Positions 9,107-18,065 of a stretch of 64,000 bases of DNA are shown piece by piece (within the stretch, counting starts at the first letter, position 1; each line of letters opens with the position of its first letter). Location of the stretch: positions 62,001-126,000 of the forward strand of contig NZ_KB899244.1 in assembly GCF_000378125.1 (NCBI RefSeq), read 5' to 3'. The translations under genes were made by a program, and so were the position numbers. The stretch comes from Rudaea cellulosilytica DSM 22992 (GTDB taxonomy: Bacteria; Pseudomonadota; Gammaproteobacteria; Xanthomonadales; Rhodanobacteraceae). The notes beneath the pieces are model-generated. The model saw only the letters and a program-made list of their open reading frames with translations, ran no database searches and was not told where the DNA came from.

Positions 9107-9978
9107 CAGCGCACCGCCTTGCGCGCATCGCGCCCGGGCAACGCGTCGACGACAAGATTGACCGCCATCGTGAGCGTGGCGATCGCCAGCGCCGGTGCGA
9201 CGACGGCGAGGCCGCCTTCCCACAATGCGCCGAGGTTTTCGCGCACCAGCGTGCCCCAATCCGCCGCGGGCGGCTGCACGCCGAGGCCGAGGAAGCTCAG
9301 GCTGGCGAGCAGCAGCACGACGTAGACGAAACGCAGGCCGAGGTCGACAAGCATCGGCGCCGCAATATTCGGTAGCACCTCATGCAGCATCAGATACCAG
9401 CGCGATTCGCCGCGCGTGCGCGCAACCACCACGTAGTCGAGGGCGGCAACATTCACGGCGAGCGCGCGCGCGATTCGGTACGCGCCGGGCACGTAAATGA
9501 CGGCCGCGGTCGTCACCAGCAGCGGAACGGACGTGCCAAACGCGGCGACCATGATCAGCGCGAACAGCTTGCTCGGAATCGAAATCAGCGTATCCATGCC
9601 GCGGCTCAGCACGGTGTCGAGCCAGCCACCGCTGACCGCGGCGAGCAGCGCGAAACCGGTGCCGACGGCGCTGGCGCCCACCGCGGCGACCAACGCCACG
9701 ACGACGGTGTAGCGTGCGCCGAGAAGCACACGTGCGAGCATGTCGCGACCGAGATAGTCGGCACCGAGCCAGTGCCCGATTTGCGCCGGCGCAAATACCG
9801 GTAATCCGCCGATGTCCTGTGCACCCGCCGATATCCACGACGGGGCCGCAAGTGCGACCAGCAGCCACGCCAGGATGACGAGCAGCCCGAGTGTGCCGGG
9901 CACGCCGAGGCCGAACACGCCCGAGCGGCGGCGTGCAGACGCAGCGGAAGCGGACCGGGCAGGAACCGATGCGTTCAT
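9106..9978 (-). CDS. dipeptide-type ABC transporter permease (DppC-like)
   Basis: A 290-residue inner-membrane permease. After a basic, Ala/Ser-rich N terminus comes a first membrane segment, then the periplasmic region with GHWLGADYLGRDMLARVLLGAR, a DppC hallmark. The BPD permease domain follows with at least five membrane segments. The EAA-type loop for docking to the ATPase is at VARTRGESRWYLMLHEVLPNI. It overlaps the upstream permease gene by 4 bp and the downstream ATPase gene by 1 bp. With the partner permease it forms the membrane channel of the importer in this operon. Confidence 0.92.
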   Translation of the reverse strand: MNASVPARSASAASARRRSGVFGLGVPGTLGLLVILAWLLVALAAPSWISAGAQDIGGLPVFAPAQIGHWLGADYLGRDMLARVLLGARYTVVVALVAAVGASAVGTGFALLAAVSGGWLDTVLSRGMDTLISIPSKLFALIMVAAFGTSVPLLVTTAAVIYVPGAYRIARALAVNVAALDYVVVARTRGESRWYLMLHEVLPNIAAPMLVDLGLRFVYVVLLLASLSFLGLGVQPPAADWGTLVRENLGALWEGGLAVVAPALAIATLTMAVNLVVDALPGRDARKAVR

Positions 9979-10931
9979 CGGGCGTGGCGCAACCGCGGGT
10001 TGGCCAGGATGCCGATCACGTCGGCGATCAGCACGAGCAGCAGATAACCGGCACAGAAGATCATCGTGCAGGTCTGCACCAGCGGCATGTCGCGCTGGCT
10101 GACGCCGTCGACCATCAGCTTGGCGACGCCGGGATAGTGGAAGATCGTCTCGACGATGATCACGCCGCCGAGCAGGTACGACGTGCTCAGGGCAACGGCA
10201 TTGGCGATCGGCCCGATCGCATTCGGCATGGCCTCACGCAGGACGAGGCGCAGCGGCGGCACGCCCTTCAGCCGCGCCATTTCGATGTACGGCGCATCGA
10301 GTTGGTCGGCAAGCGCCGCGCGCGTCATGCGCATCATCTGCGCAACGACCACGCAGCACAGCGTCAGCACCGGCATCACGAATACGCGCGCGGCGCCGGA
10401 CAGCGAATCGATGTCGCTGGCATAGGACAGCGCCGGCAGCCAGCCGAGCTTGACCGAAAGCAGCAGCACGGCGAGCGTGGCGATGAGGAATTCCGGCACC
10501 GAGACGAGCACGACCGCGCCATTGTTGAGCAAGCGATCGAGCCAGCCGCCGCGGAACACTGCCGCGAGCGTGCCGAGCAGCAGTGCGAGCGGCACTGCGA
10601 TCACCGCAGTTACCGCCGCGAGCAGCAGCGAGTTCGGCAAGCGGTTGCCGATCAACTCCATCACCGGCGCATCGCTGACCAGCGAACGACCCGGATTGCC
10701 GGTGACGAGTCCGCCAAGCCAGTGCAGGTAGCGCAACGGCAGCGGTTGATCGAGGCCCATCTGCGTGCGCAGCGCGGCCAGCGTTTCCGGCGTTGCGTCC
10801 TGGCCGAGCAGTTCCTGCGCGGCATCGCCGGGTAGGACCGCGGTGATCAGGAACACGACGACCGACACGAGCAACAGCGAGATCAGCGCGAGCCCGAGAC
10901 GTTGCAGTATCAGACGCAGCAGCGGGCTCAT
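9975..10931 (-). CDS. dipeptide-type ABC transporter permease (DppB-like)
   Basis: A 318-residue inner-membrane permease with about six membrane helices. The N-terminal helix LGLALISLLLVSVVVFLITA is followed by the LPGDAAQELLGQDATPE periplasmic motif typical of DppB. The EAA loop is at EMARLKGVPPLRLVLREAMP. The start at 10931 overlaps the 3' end of the substrate-binding protein gene by 4 bp; a longer open frame upstream runs inside that gene and is not used. Partner of the DppC-like permease. Confidence 0.92.
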   Translation of the reverse strand: MSPLLRLILQRLGLALISLLLVSVVVFLITAVLPGDAAQELLGQDATPETLAALRTQMGLDQPLPLRYLHWLGGLVTGNPGRSLVSDAPVMELIGNRLPNSLLLAAVTAVIAVPLALLLGTLAAVFRGGWLDRLLNNGAVVLVSVPEFLIATLAVLLLSVKLGWLPALSYASDIDSLSGAARVFVMPVLTLCCVVVAQMMRMTRAALADQLDAPYIEMARLKGVPPLRLVLREAMPNAIGPIANAVALSTSYLLGGVIIVETIFHYPGVAKLMVDGVSQRDMPLVQTCTMIFCAGYLLLVLIADVIGILANPRLRHAR

Positions 10932-12544
10932 GCGTCCCACCATACGTGTTCGGCGAACTCGTAGCCCATCAGCCCGCCGACCGGAATCGTCGACAAGCCC
11001 TTCAGACGCGCGTTGTGCGCGTCGAGCGAAGAAAGGAACAGCGGAATCGCCACGCCACCCTTTTCGTGGATCATCATCTGCATGTCGGCGTACATCGCCT
11101 TGCGCTTGGACTCGTCCACTTCGGAACGTGCGGCCACGAGCAACTGGTCGAACTGCGGATCCTTCCAGTGCGCGTCGTTGTTGACCGCACGGGACTCGAA
11201 GAACTCGGTCAATACCGCGTCGGCGTTGGGCCGTGGATTGACATTGCCCCAGCCCACCGCGCTCTTGCCCCAGTAGTGGGACCAATAGCCGTCCGGCGGC
11301 ATGCGTTGCAATTGCAGATTCATGCCGATGCGATTCGCGCTTTGCTGCAGCGCCAGCGTCATCTCGACGCTGAGATTCGCCACGGGCGAGGCGACGACGG
11401 GAATCGGCGTATTGCCCAGGTCGCTGCGCTCGAAGTGATAGCGCGCCTTGTCGAGATCGAGTTCGCGCTGCGGCAGGCCGGCGAAGTAGAAACGGTTGGA
11501 CGGATGGATCGGCTGATCGTTGGCGACGATGGCATTGCCGAGCGCGACCGACTCGGCGATGCGCGCGCGATCGAACAGCAGCTTGATCGCGATGACGAAA
11601 TCCGCGTTGCTGCCGGGCGCCATGTCCTGACGCATCGCGAGATCGCTGTACTGGCCCGACGACTGGCGGAACACGGCGAATCCCGGCGCGCCTTCCACGC
11701 GCCGCACCGAGCGCGGATCGAGCGCGGCGACGAGATCGAGGTCGCCCGACAGCAGCGCGTTGACGCGCGCGCCTTCGTCGCCTAGGCCGGCAAGTTCGAC
11801 CTCGTCCACGTACGGGCGACCTTCGCGCCAGTAATCGCGGTTGCGTACCACGATCGAGCGCAGGCCGCGCTTGAATTCCTTGAGCTTGAACGGGCCGGTG
11901 CCGATTCCAGAGTTGAAGTCGCGCGTGCCGGCGGGAACGATGGCGAATGGGAACGTCGCCAGCGTCGCCGGCAGGTCGGCGTTGGACTGGTGCAGCAGGA
12001 CTTCGACTTCGCCGGGCGCGGACGCGCGCACGCTGTCGATCTGGTCGGCGAGCACTTTTGCGCGCGAAATCGTTGCCGGATCCTTATGCCGCATCAGCGA
12101 GAACACGACGTCCTCCGCGCGCAGCGCGCGACCGTCGTGAAAATGCACGCCGCCGCGCAGCTTGAACGTCCAGCGCTTCGCATCGTCGCTGTCGAAACGC
12201 TCGGCCAGCGCGGGCTGCGGAGCGAGACTGGCATCGAAGCTCGTCAGGCAGTTGTAGAGCATGCGCGAACGCGCATAGTCGGTCTGATTCGAGAGGCGTG
12301 CAGGATCGAGCGTATCGGCGATCGACGAGGCAGCGCTGGCTACGCGCACACGGCCGCCGTAGCGCGGCTGTGCCGCCGCGACGCCTTGCGCAAGCGCGGC
12401 GATGCGATGCGACGCGGCCAGCGCCATGCCGGCACCGGCCAGCATCTTCAACACATCGCGACGCGAAGCGCCGCGCGCGAGCGCATCGAGGACACGACCA
12501 CTGTCGGCCGTTCCGAGAAGATCGCGCAGGCGTGGATCGCTCAT
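10928..12544 (-). CDS. Tat-exported extracellular solute-binding protein, family 5 (DppA/OppA type)
   Basis: A 538-residue periplasmic binding protein. It has a long N-terminal region with a twin-arginine signal (SRRDVLK followed by a hydrophobic LAGAGMALAAS stretch, residues about 27-45), so it is probably exported folded by the Tat system. The SBP family 5 domain follows, with the LDPARLSNQTDYARSRMLYN segment and a TGPFKLKEF motif. Tat export of family-5 binding proteins is known for opine- and peptide-type systems in several proteobacteria. It supplies the ligand specificity of the importer; the ligand itself is unknown. The gene starts 13 bp after the HAD hydrolase gene and overlaps the DppB gene. 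Confidence 0.9.
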   Translation of the reverse strand: MSDPRLRDLLGTADSGRVLDALARGASRRDVLKMLAGAGMALAASHRIAALAQGVAAAQPRYGGRVRVASAASSIADTLDPARLSNQTDYARSRMLYNCLTSFDASLAPQPALAERFDSDDAKRWTFKLRGGVHFHDGRALRAEDVVFSLMRHKDPATISRAKVLADQIDSVRASAPGEVEVLLHQSNADLPATLATFPFAIVPAGTRDFNSGIGTGPFKLKEFKRGLRSIVVRNRDYWREGRPYVDEVELAGLGDEGARVNALLSGDLDLVAALDPRSVRRVEGAPGFAVFRQSSGQYSDLAMRQDMAPGSNADFVIAIKLLFDRARIAESVALGNAIVANDQPIHPSNRFYFAGLPQRELDLDKARYHFERSDLGNTPIPVVASPVANLSVEMTLALQQSANRIGMNLQLQRMPPDGYWSHYWGKSAVGWGNVNPRPNADAVLTEFFESRAVNNDAHWKDPQFDQLLVAARSEVDESKRKAMYADMQMMIHEKGGVAIPLFLSSLDAHNARLKGLSTIPVGGLMGYEFAEHVWWDA

Positions 12545-12557
12545 GCGCCGGCGCCGT

Positions 12558-13223
12558 TTACAGGCCGACGAGCGCGGCCAAACCGCCGGCGTCGGCGATC
12601 TCGGTGTAGCCGTATTCGGGATTGCCGGGGCCATGGCCGCGGTTGATCCAGGCCTTGTCGCGAATGCCGATGTCGAACGCAGTCATCAAGTCGTAGCGCA
12701 GGCTCGAGGACACGTGCAGCATGTCTTCCGGATTGCAGCCGAGCGCATCGATCATATACTCGAACGGGCGCATGCGCGGCTTGTACGCCTGCGCCTGCTC
12801 GGCGGTGTAGACGCGATGGAACGGCACGCCGAGCAACTTCACGTTTTTCAGAATGTCTTTATCGTCGGCGTTGGACAAGATCACGAGCGGAATCTTGTCG
12901 GCGATCTTGGCCAGACCCGCTACGACATCCGGATGCGGCCCCCAGGTCGGCACCGCGTCGCAGATGCGCTGCGCTTCGGCGTCGATGTACTGAAATTTCC
13001 ATTTGCGCGTGAGCCGGCGCAGCGAGTTTTTCAACACGTCGCCGAGCGGCTGCCACGCACCGAGCACTTCGTCGAGACGATAGGCGGTGAAGTCGACGAG
13101 GAATCGCGGCATGTCCTCCGCCTTGACGCGGTCGGCGAAGATCTCGCGCGCCATATCGTTCGGCTTGTAGTTGATCAGCGTGCCGTAGCAGTCGAAGGAG
13201 ATGTACTTGGGCCTGAAGGTCAT
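12558..13223 (-). CDS. HAD family hydrolase, haloacid-dehalogenase type II-like
   Basis: A 221-residue cytoplasmic HAD hydrolase. Motif I is FDCYGTLIN with nucleophile Asp11; motif II is VILSNADD; the motif III lysine is in YKPRMRPFEY; motif IV region reads MLHVSSSLRYDLMTA. The family name is haloacid dehalogenase type II. However, genuine L-2-haloacid dehalogenases have a Ser-Asn-Ala-Trp-Asp arrangement in motif IV, and here the Asn is replaced, so a phosphatase or other HAD activity is more likely. The start at 13223 is chosen over an ATG 69 bp upstream because homology begins there. It lies 13 bp before the binding-protein gene and is part of the same transcription unit. Confidence 0.8.
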   Translation of the reverse strand: MTFRPKYISFDCYGTLINYKPNDMAREIFADRVKAEDMPRFLVDFTAYRLDEVLGAWQPLGDVLKNSLRRLTRKWKFQYIDAEAQRICDAVPTWGPHPDVVAGLAKIADKIPLVILSNADDKDILKNVKLLGVPFHRVYTAEQAQAYKPRMRPFEYMIDALGCNPEDMLHVSSSLRYDLMTAFDIGIRDKAWINRGHGPGNPEYGYTEIADAGGLAALVGL

Positions 13224-13350
13224 CGCAGCGCACCTGTCGCGAGTTGGAATCGGAATTTCTGAGATTGAAGCATGCGCCCAGTCGCGCGTCATCGCGTTGT
13301 CGAGGCCGGCCTCGTCGAAAACTGCGGTTTGGCCCCCTGCGCTCAGCAGA

Positions 13351-14103
13351 TCAAGCTGGCCGGTAGATCGCGTAGACCTTCTTTACGTATTCCCGGCTCT
13401 CCCAACTGCACTGCGCCCCCTGCTCGACGAGGAAGATGTCGCCCTTCTTGAACGTGCCTTCGCGGCCTGCGCCATCCACGAACGTCACGCTGCCAGCCAA
13501 CAGGTACATCAGTTCGAAATGACGGTAAGGCATGGCCAGGCGATGATAGGGAGTCGAATCCCAGGTTCCGCAGACGAATTCGCCATCGGGCGAACGGTAG
13601 TCGCTGTAGTTGCGGCAGCTCGGCGTCGGCCCCACCAGCAACTCGGCTAGCGGTGCGCCGGACGGCGTGAGCTGTGGGCTTCCCTCGACTGGGATCATGG
13701 CCGCCTTGTCGTCCGGGCCGCCGCTGCGACGCAGGAAGATAAGAGTGACCGCCTCATCGGCCGACCAGGCAATGCTCGCGCCACGGGTCAGCACGACACT
13801 GGCGTCAGGCTCCAGCGCTAGCGCACGCCCATCCGCTTCCAGCGTCACCCTGCCCTTGTGCACGATCAGGAATTCATCCGCCGGCATCGAGGCGACCTTA
13901 CCCCAACCTGGCGGCAGCTGCAGCACCCCGACTGTCACCGGTCCTTCCGTCGTGGGAAGCAGGCTGCGGCAGACGAGAAAAGGATCTTCGCCTCCTGCCA
14001 GGGCAACCGGCACTGTCGCTGCTTCGCTGTCCGCAAACGCACGAAGATCGACGAAGGATCGCACCACGGGCGCCGCTTTCGGAACAGGTTGAGGACTGCT
14101 CAT
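13351..14103 (-). CDS. bicupin protein with EutQ/DUF861-like C-terminal domain
   Basis: A 250-residue protein made of two cupin domains. The N-terminal one (residues about 60-125) includes LQLPPGWGKVASMPADEFLIVHKGRVTLEAD. The C-terminal one (about 165-245) includes CGTWDSTPYHRLAMPYRHFELMYLL and ends in WESREYVKKVYAIY. The C-terminal half matches the cupin_3 (DUF861) group found beside FAD-dependent amine or amino-acid oxidases in proteobacteria. No enzyme activity is established for these proteins; roles in binding or converting reactive oxidase products have been suggested. It is read in the same direction as the FAD oxidase 122 bp upstream and the HAD gene 127 bp downstream. Confidence 0.8.
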   Translation of the reverse strand: MSSPQPVPKAAPVVRSFVDLRAFADSEAATVPVALAGGEDPFLVCRSLLPTTEGPVTVGVLQLPPGWGKVASMPADEFLIVHKGRVTLEADGRALALEPDASVVLTRGASIAWSADEAVTLIFLRRSGGPDDKAAMIPVEGSPQLTPSGAPLAELLVGPTPSCRNYSDYRSPDGEFVCGTWDSTPYHRLAMPYRHFELMYLLAGSVTFVDGAGREGTFKKGDIFLVEQGAQCSWESREYVKKVYAIYRPA

Positions 14104-14225
14104 TGCTTGGATTCTCCTCTATGAAATCGGATTCGATCATCAAGATGGTTTTCGACCGAACTCGCCGCTCGTCATTCCTGCCTAGAGCATGCGCGAATGA
14201 CCAGCGAGAGCACGGCGACGCAATA

Positions 14226-15551
14226 TCAAAACTCCGACACCTTGCCCCATTGCGATTTGTCGAAGCGGGACAGGCGGTATTGCGAGGTTTCGGCGATGGG
14301 CTTGCGCCCCAGCACCAAATCGGCGACGAGGTGCCCGGCACCGGGACCAATGCCGAAGCCGTGTCCGGAAAAACCCGCCGCCAGAAGCAGCCCTTTCACG
14401 CCGATATCACCGTCGATCACCGGAATGCCGTCCGGAGTGGAATCGATATAGCCGGCCCATTCCGCCTGCACCGGTACGTTTTGCAATTCCGGCAGCAAGG
14501 CGCGTGCACGTTTCAAGATCAAGTCGAGCGTATTGCGCGAGGGTCGCGGATCGAGGATGCGCATGGCTTCCATCGGTGTCGGACGATCCATCGCCCAGCG
14601 TTGGCGCGTTTCGAAACCGGCTTGCCATGCCTGCAATCCACCCGGGGAAAGTAGCCGCCAGCGTTTGGCGAACATCGGCAGGAAATGTTTCGCGGCGCCA
14701 ATCATGCCCGGAGTGGGATCGACTTTGCCGAAACCGGAAATGGCCAAGGTATGCGCGCCGTCACTGCGACGCGTCACGGAGACGGCCGATGTGTGCAGTG
14801 CCGCGGGCAGCCCTTTTGCACCGGGTGCGACGGACAATATCGAACTGCGTATCGCCGCCTGTGGAAACGCGATGCCGAGCTGACGCAGGAAACTCGCTGC
14901 CCATGCCCCGCCCGACAGGACGACCTGCCGCGTGCGGATGACGCCGCGCTCGGTGATCACGCCACAAACCGAGCCCGCTTGTCGTTCGATGCCGCGCGCG
15001 GCGCAGTTCTGCACGATCATGCCGCCGTGCTTGAGCACGCCCCGTGCGATCGTCGGAGCGGCGCTCGACGGGTCCGCGGTCCCGTCGGTCGGTGACCACA
15101 CGCCGCCCCTCCATGGTTTGCCCGTTGCCGCACCGCGTTCAGTGGCCTCCGCCGCGCTCAGCATGTACGTGACGACGCCTTCGCCGCGGGCGAACTTTCC
15201 CCAGGCCGCCCAGGTTTCGATCTCCTTCTCGTCGTTGGACAGGTAGAGAAGACCGCAACGCGAGAATCCGGGATTTTCACCGATGTCCGCGGCCATCTCC
15301 TCCCATAGCGCAAGGCTTCTGGTAGAAAGCGGCAATTCGCGCGCGTCGCGGTTCTGCTGGCGGCACCAGCCCCAGTTGCGGCTCGATTGTTCCGCGCCGA
15401 CGCGGCCTTTTTCGAGCAGGACGACGCGCTGGCCCGCGCGAGCCAGCCAATAGGCCGTACTCGTTCCGACGATGCCGGCACCGATCACCACGGTATCGGC
15501 ACTGGCCGGCAGCGCATCGGCGGTAACGACGGTCATCAACGGGGGAGACAT
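14226..15551 (-). CDS. FAD-dependent oxidoreductase, D-amino-acid dehydrogenase (DadA)-like, copy 1
   Basis: A 441-residue DAO-superfamily flavoprotein. The FAD-binding GxGxxG motif is VVIGAGIVGTSTAYWLA (about 21-37), followed by the LLEKG acidic strand end and SSRNWGWCRQQNRD. The C-terminal FAD segment is DSTPDGIPVIDG and GHGFGIGPGAGHLVADL. The family oxidises the C-N bond of amino acids or amines to imines. No membrane segment or signal peptide is visible. The start at 15551 has AGGAAAA upstream; an in-frame ATG at 15587 is possible. A paralogue of identical length (441 residues) at 31471-32796 is over three-quarters identical by eye. RidA, upstream in the same run, could hydrolyse the imine product. 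Confidence 0.87.
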   Translation of the reverse strand: MSPPLMTVVTADALPASADTVVIGAGIVGTSTAYWLARAGQRVVLLEKGRVGAEQSSRNWGWCRQQNRDARELPLSTRSLALWEEMAADIGENPGFSRCGLLYLSNDEKEIETWAAWGKFARGEGVVTYMLSAAEATERGAATGKPWRGGVWSPTDGTADPSSAAPTIARGVLKHGGMIVQNCAARGIERQAGSVCGVITERGVIRTRQVVLSGGAWAASFLRQLGIAFPQAAIRSSILSVAPGAKGLPAALHTSAVSVTRRSDGAHTLAISGFGKVDPTPGMIGAAKHFLPMFAKRWRLLSPGGLQAWQAGFETRQRWAMDRPTPMEAMRILDPRPSRNTLDLILKRARALLPELQNVPVQAEWAGYIDSTPDGIPVIDGDIGVKGLLLAAGFSGHGFGIGPGAGHLVADLVLGRKPIAETSQYRLSRFDKSQWGKVSEF

Positions 15552-15817
15552 CGATTTTCCTGTTCTCAACAATCTTGGTTCGCGCATGTTTGGCCGAGCG
15601 CGGCGTGGCTATGGATATCGCGTCGCACAGGGAGTTGCAGTTGCTCTTTCAACCCGAGCCGTGCCGGTGAAACTAAGGGGAAAATGGCGGCATAGGGTTC
15701 TGCATCCGCGCTGCAAATGATGTTGCGCAATTGCGAAGCGGATGACCACGACAGTAAATGCCGCCGCATGCCTCCCTACCGCTGATCTGCCCGAAGTCGG
15801 CCACACGCCTCTCCGCG

Positions 15818-17095
15818 TCAATGCAGCATGTCCTGCAGTTTGTAATAGGCGCCCACGAGCGGAAGAAACCAGGTCGGGCCGAAATGACCTGGAATGGCCG
15901 GCCAGTCGAAGTCCTTCCAGGGGTTCAGAGAGATGTTGCCGTCCATCACTTCGGCCATGACCTTGCCCATATAGGTCGACATCTGGGTGCCGTGCCCGCT
16001 GTACCCCATCGAGTAGAACAGGCCGTCGTGCTCGCCGGCGCGCGGCAGGCGATCGGCAGTCATGTCGACCATGCCGCCCCAGCAATAGTCGATGCGCACG
16101 TTCGTAAGCGAGGGGAAAACTTGCAACATCGAGCGTTGCAGAATCTTGCCGCTCTTGATGTCCGATCGGGCGCCGGACTTGGCAAAGCGGGCACGGCCGC
16201 CGAACAGCAGGCGGTTGTCGGGCGTGACGCGGAAGTAGCTGACGAAGTTCATCGTGTCGGCTGCGTTGCGGCGGCGAGGCAGAAGCCGATCGAGCAGGTC
16301 GATCGGCAGCGGCTCGGTGACGATGAGGAATGCCCCCACCGGCACGATGCGGCGCCGGTAGTACGAGAGCGGACCCACGGCCGAAGTGCCGGTGGCCAGC
16401 AATACCTGGCGCGCGCGGACAACGCCCTGCGGCGTCGACAGCTCGTGCGCATGGCCGTTCAGCCGTTTCAACCCTGTGACCGGCGCCGATTCGTGAATCT
16501 TCACCCCGCGCCGCGTGGCAGCGGTGGCAAGGCCATGGACGAACTTGCCCATGTGCATGGCCGCGCTTTTTTTGAAGATCATGCCGCCGAAATAACGATC
16601 CGAGCCGAGTTCGGAAGCCAGTTCCTGTCGTGAAACCATGTAGGTTTCGGGGTCGGCGCCGCGCGCGAGCATTTCCTGCGAACGCGCCAGCTTGTCGTAG
16701 TGGGCGGGTTTGGCGGCGAGCTTGAGCTTGCCCACGCGATGGAAATCGCAATCGATTCCTTCTTCGCGAATGATGGTTTCGACCGTATCGACTGCCGTGT
16801 CGAAGCTCTGATAAAGCCTTTTCGCCACAGTCTCGCCAAACCGGTTCGCCATGCCGAAGTAATCCTGGGCGAAACCGTTGTTGCACATGCCGCCGTTGCG
16901 GCCCGACGCGCAGCCGCCCACCATTCCCGCTTCCAACAGCATGACGCTCGCACCTTTTTTGGCCAGGGCGATCGAGGCGGACAAGCCAGTGAAACCGCCG
17001 CCGACAACGGCGACGCCGACTTCGCCTTCGACGGGGCCTTTCGCGCCGTCGCTGAAGCGCGGCGCCGTATCCAACCAATAGGGAGTCAGTTTCAT
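15818..17095 (-). CDS. FAD-dependent oxidoreductase, gamma-glutamylputrescine oxidase (PuuB)-like, copy 1
   Basis: A 425-residue DAO-superfamily flavoprotein of a different branch from its neighbour. It starts MKLTPYWLDTAP, typical of the PuuB/OrdL group, then the FAD motif VAVVGGGFTGLSASIALA (about 37-54) and the SGRNGG motif (about 69-74). Near the C terminus YCWGGMVDMTADRLP and YSGHGTQMSTYMG match the group. These enzymes oxidise the amino group of putrescine derivatives or related amines, giving aldehyde, ammonia and H2O2. The start at 17095 is where homology begins; upstream codons in the open frame are ignored. A diverged paralogue (about half identical by eye) lies at 33823-35118. A 266 bp gap separates it from the next oxidase gene. 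Confidence 0.86.
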   Translation of the reverse strand: MKLTPYWLDTAPRFSDGAKGPVEGEVGVAVVGGGFTGLSASIALAKKGASVMLLEAGMVGGCASGRNGGMCNNGFAQDYFGMANRFGETVAKRLYQSFDTAVDTVETIIREEGIDCDFHRVGKLKLAAKPAHYDKLARSQEMLARGADPETYMVSRQELASELGSDRYFGGMIFKKSAAMHMGKFVHGLATAATRRGVKIHESAPVTGLKRLNGHAHELSTPQGVVRARQVLLATGTSAVGPLSYYRRRIVPVGAFLIVTEPLPIDLLDRLLPRRRNAADTMNFVSYFRVTPDNRLLFGGRARFAKSGARSDIKSGKILQRSMLQVFPSLTNVRIDYCWGGMVDMTADRLPRAGEHDGLFYSMGYSGHGTQMSTYMGKVMAEVMDGNISLNPWKDFDWPAIPGHFGPTWFLPLVGAYYKLQDMLH

Positions 17096-17156
17096 GAGGT
17101 TGTTTTTTCGAATCGGATGAAGGTTGCCGAATGCGTCGTCGCGGAATGTTTCATCG

Positions 17157-18062
17157 CTAGCCGAGAGATTGGCTGGCCAGCGCAAACATGCGCGCTGCGG
17201 TTGAAGGATCGGGTCTATGCCCGCGGATCATCGTCGTGACGCTTCCGACCTCGGCAAGGCCGACAGCCGCCAACCACGAAGACAAACCGCTATCGCCCGG
17301 CGTATCGACGCGCAGGAATTCTCCGGCCTTGCGTCGCATGAAGTGAAGTATCAGGGCTTTCGCATCGTCGACGCTTTTTGCTGCGACGGGTCCGATCGTG
17401 TACCCGAGACCGAAGCGGCGGCAGACGGCAAAGCCCTGGATGTTCCCGTTGCGCTCGATTACCGCGGTTGCACCCACCCTGGTGAGTTCCGTGAGCAGCG
17501 ACCGGCGAACGACAGCGGAAGTGCACCGATCGAGTTCGAGTATCGCGCGCAGGTCGAACGGAGCCGCCGGCCTGATGTCGCCGACCTCGCTCATCGAAAC
17601 GGCCGTATCCGCCGACGTCGTTGCCTGATGCTGGTGAACGGTTCCGACACTTTCGAACCCGAGCGCCTCGTAAAGACGGAGCCCTTCCCGTGTGGAATTC
17701 AGCAGGATGGTTCGCTCGCCCATGTCGCGCAGCAGATTCGTCGTCAATGCGCGTCCCAATCCACGGCGCTGCATCGAAGAGGAGACGATGATCATGCCGC
17801 AGGTCGCGAACGCGTCGCCATACGGCCACCACAGGGCCGATGCGACGAGGCGCCCTGCGCATTCCGCGACGATTCCGTGCCCCAGATCCAGCGCAAAGCG
17901 CCAGTCCTCGCTTCGATAAGGCCAGCCCATTTCGGCTGACAGTGCGGTGGCGCGGTCGGCATCGGCATCGCTCATCGCACGCAGCGAAATGGGCCGAATG
18001 GCTGCGATGTCGTCACCCTCCCCGACAATGTTTCCCTGGAAATCGGCGCGCTTCATTTCCAT
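17157..18062 (-). CDS. tandem GNAT-family N-acetyltransferase, copy 1
   Basis: A 301-residue cytoplasmic protein. The first GNAT domain (about 25-145) shows the acetyl-CoA-binding segment VSSSMQRRGLGRAL, variant of the Q/RxxGxG/A motif, and the LYEALGF motif near its end. The second half (about 160-290) is a degenerate GNAT-like domain ending in TMIRGHRP and FALASQSLG. The same two-domain layout and C-terminal tail occur in the paralogue at 35509-36387. The family transfers acetyl from acetyl-CoA to an amine. Placed 3 bp after a membrane acyltransferase-like gene and 61 bp before the PuuB-like oxidase, it may acetylate the pathway substrate or an intermediate; this is inference. Confidence 0.85.
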   Translation of the reverse strand: MEMKRADFQGNIVGEGDDIAAIRPISLRAMSDADADRATALSAEMGWPYRSEDWRFALDLGHGIVAECAGRLVASALWWPYGDAFATCGMIIVSSSMQRRGLGRALTTNLLRDMGERTILLNSTREGLRLYEALGFESVGTVHQHQATTSADTAVSMSEVGDIRPAAPFDLRAILELDRCTSAVVRRSLLTELTRVGATAVIERNGNIQGFAVCRRFGLGYTIGPVAAKSVDDAKALILHFMRRKAGEFLRVDTPGDSGLSSWLAAVGLAEVGSVTTMIRGHRPDPSTAARMFALASQSLG

Positions 18063-18065
18063 GCC

